Assembly (NCBI GenBank): GCA_014377495.1 | Contig: JACMPN010000685.1 | Location: 1-5,637, forward strand | Origin: Candidatus Sericytochromatia bacterium | GTDB lineage: Bacteria; Cyanobacteriota; Sericytochromatia; JACMPN01 | Length of the DNA stretch: 5,637 nucleotides | Direction: 5' to 3' | Shown here: piece after piece, positions 5,086-5,637 of the stretch | Position numbering within the stretch: the stretch's first letter is position 1 | How the letters are laid out: the number at the start of each line of letters is the position of its first letter | Made by a program: the position numbers and the translations under genes | Notes under the pieces: generated by a model | Told to the model about the DNA's origin: nothing | Seen by the model: only the letters and a program-made list of their open reading frames with translations | The model's database searches: none

Positions 5086-5095
5086 TCTGCGCGTT

Positions 5096-5309
5096 TGGGG
5101 TGACTGACACACACGGCGCTCATCTTACTCAAACATGGCGCCCGAGACCGCGCCCGGTGCGCAGTGGCGGGTGCCGCCGCCAAATGATCCATGTAGGACC
5201 GTATGGTTTGTTCATGATAAAACGTCAGTCTGCGGGCGATCCGCGAGCGTCACCCGTCATCGCAGGAGATCAGCCAGACAGCGCTGACAGGAGATTGACA
5301 AGGGGAACG
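5096..5309. other. 214-nt stretch with no recognised gene
   Basis: Starts directly after cassette copy 2. Frames on both strands are open for parts of it, but none has a credible start with ribosome site and family-like composition. A weak -10-like TGATAAAAC at 5215-5223 has no matching -35. I see no repeats shared with the cassettes. Confidence 0.4.
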
Positions 5310-5507
5310 ATGAGCGTTGCAGCCCTCGCCACGTTGACGCTCGCAACCGCCCTCCCTGTCCAGGCCGGGAAGGGACGCGACCTGCACTCTGCCGGCAGGT
5401 ATGGCAGGCTTGCCGAGGTGCCGGTCTCTCGGGCACAGCAAGTCTACGGGGCCGTGGAGTGGCTGGCTGCGGCGAGGGGATTGCGCTCCGTACACGACAG
5501 GTACTAG
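5310..5507 (+). CDS. possible small secreted protein (weak)
   Basis: A 65-codon frame from ATG at 5310 to TAG at 5505-5507. The first 19 residues (MSVAALATLTLATALPVQA) look like a hydrophobic signal sequence ending in a V-Q-A cleavage pattern, leaving a 46-residue basic mature part (GKGRDLHSAGRYGRLAE...). Against this, the n-region lacks a positive charge. AAGGGG (5300-5305), 4 nt upstream, is a fair ribosome site. The frame stays open upstream to 5079, but that extension would begin inside the cassette hairpin and put the hydrophobic stretch mid-protein. No family recognised; in high-GC DNA a frame of this length can arise by chance. Confidence 0.3.
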   Translation: MSVAALATLTLATALPVQAGKGRDLHSAGRYGRLAEVPVSRAQQVYGAVEWLAAARGLRSVHDRY

Positions 5508-5517
5508 GTCGCACAAG

Positions 5518-5637
5518 GACTGTCGGCGGATTGTGAGGCCAGAAGGCTGGTCCATAGGACAAGGAGCCGCCCCCCGATCGGGGGGCGGCTCCTTGTCCTA
5601 TGGACCAGCCTTCTGGCCTCACAATCCGCCGACAGTC
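5518..5637. repeat. perfect 120-bp palindrome ending at the window end
   Basis: Bases 5518-5577 and 5578-5637 are exact reverse complements, with no spacer; the centre lies in CGATCG. The central part is a GC-rich hairpin (GGAGCCGCC.../...GGCGGCTCC) resembling the terminator at 3051-3082. The right arm ends exactly at the last base, so the palindrome's true extent is unknown. A spacer-free palindrome of this size is hard to maintain in many bacteria, so an assembly fold-back at a natural hairpin is the leading explanation. Confidence 0.95.

Larger units (their letters stand above)
4786..5095 (+). repeat. tandem cassette, copy 2
   Basis: Second copy of the unit at 4398-4708, with the same order of upstream element, ribosome site, 48-codon gene and hairpin. 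The 77-bp spacer before it (4709-4785) is not repeated after it, and no third copy is visible on either side in the window. Confidence 0.95.

Noticed and set aside
4398..5095. CRISPR array or insertion sequence
   Set aside because: Only two units of about 310 bp containing intact genes; no short regular repeats and spacers, no transposase, no terminal inverted repeats.
5250..5622. Overlapping minus-strand frames at the right end
   Set aside because: They run into or across the palindrome, lack family features and ribosome sites, and look like chance frames in high-GC DNA.

Overview
The window is high-GC bacterial DNA that starts inside one gene and ends inside a perfect 120-bp palindrome, so it is probably a short whole contig. 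The lineage cannot be fixed from the sequence alone. A bacterial mevalonate pathway with a class II HMG-CoA reductase, a PdtaR-like REC-ANTAR regulator, TTG/GTG starts and high GC would fit Chloroflexota or another deep Gram-positive-like group; this is a low-confidence inference.

Left half (1-3050, plus strand): an isoprenoid block. It holds the C-terminal 200 residues of a phosphomevalonate kinase, a 207-nt gap with a candidate promoter, a complete class II HMG-CoA reductase (TTG start, strong Shine-Dalgarno), and a mevalonate kinase whose GTG start overlaps the reductase stop by 4 nt. Together these three enzymes take HMG-CoA to mevalonate, mevalonate 5-phosphate and mevalonate 5-diphosphate. 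The decarboxylase and isopentenyl-diphosphate isomerase are not in the window and may lie upstream.

Middle (3051-4251, minus strand): a REC-ANTAR response regulator that converges on the mevalonate kinase across an intrinsic terminator, preceded by a small DUF1304-type membrane protein. The regulator has its own candidate promoter and may be translated from a leaderless mRNA. No histidine kinase is present.

Right part (4398-5095, plus strand): two tandem copies of a ~310-bp cassette with a 387-388 bp period. Each copy has a conserved 42-bp upstream element, a strong Shine-Dalgarno, a 48-codon gene and a conserved downstream hairpin. The two proteins differ at only two residues, while six further codons differ silently, which indicates selection on an undescribed small protein. 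A separate, nearly perfect 18-bp-stem hairpin lies between the copies. This cassette is the most novel content of the window.

Right end (5096-5637): mostly non-coding as far as can be seen, with one weak candidate for a 65-residue secreted protein, then the 120-bp perfect palindrome ending exactly at the last base. The outer part of that palindrome is most likely an assembly fold-back at a natural hairpin, though biological explanations remain possible.
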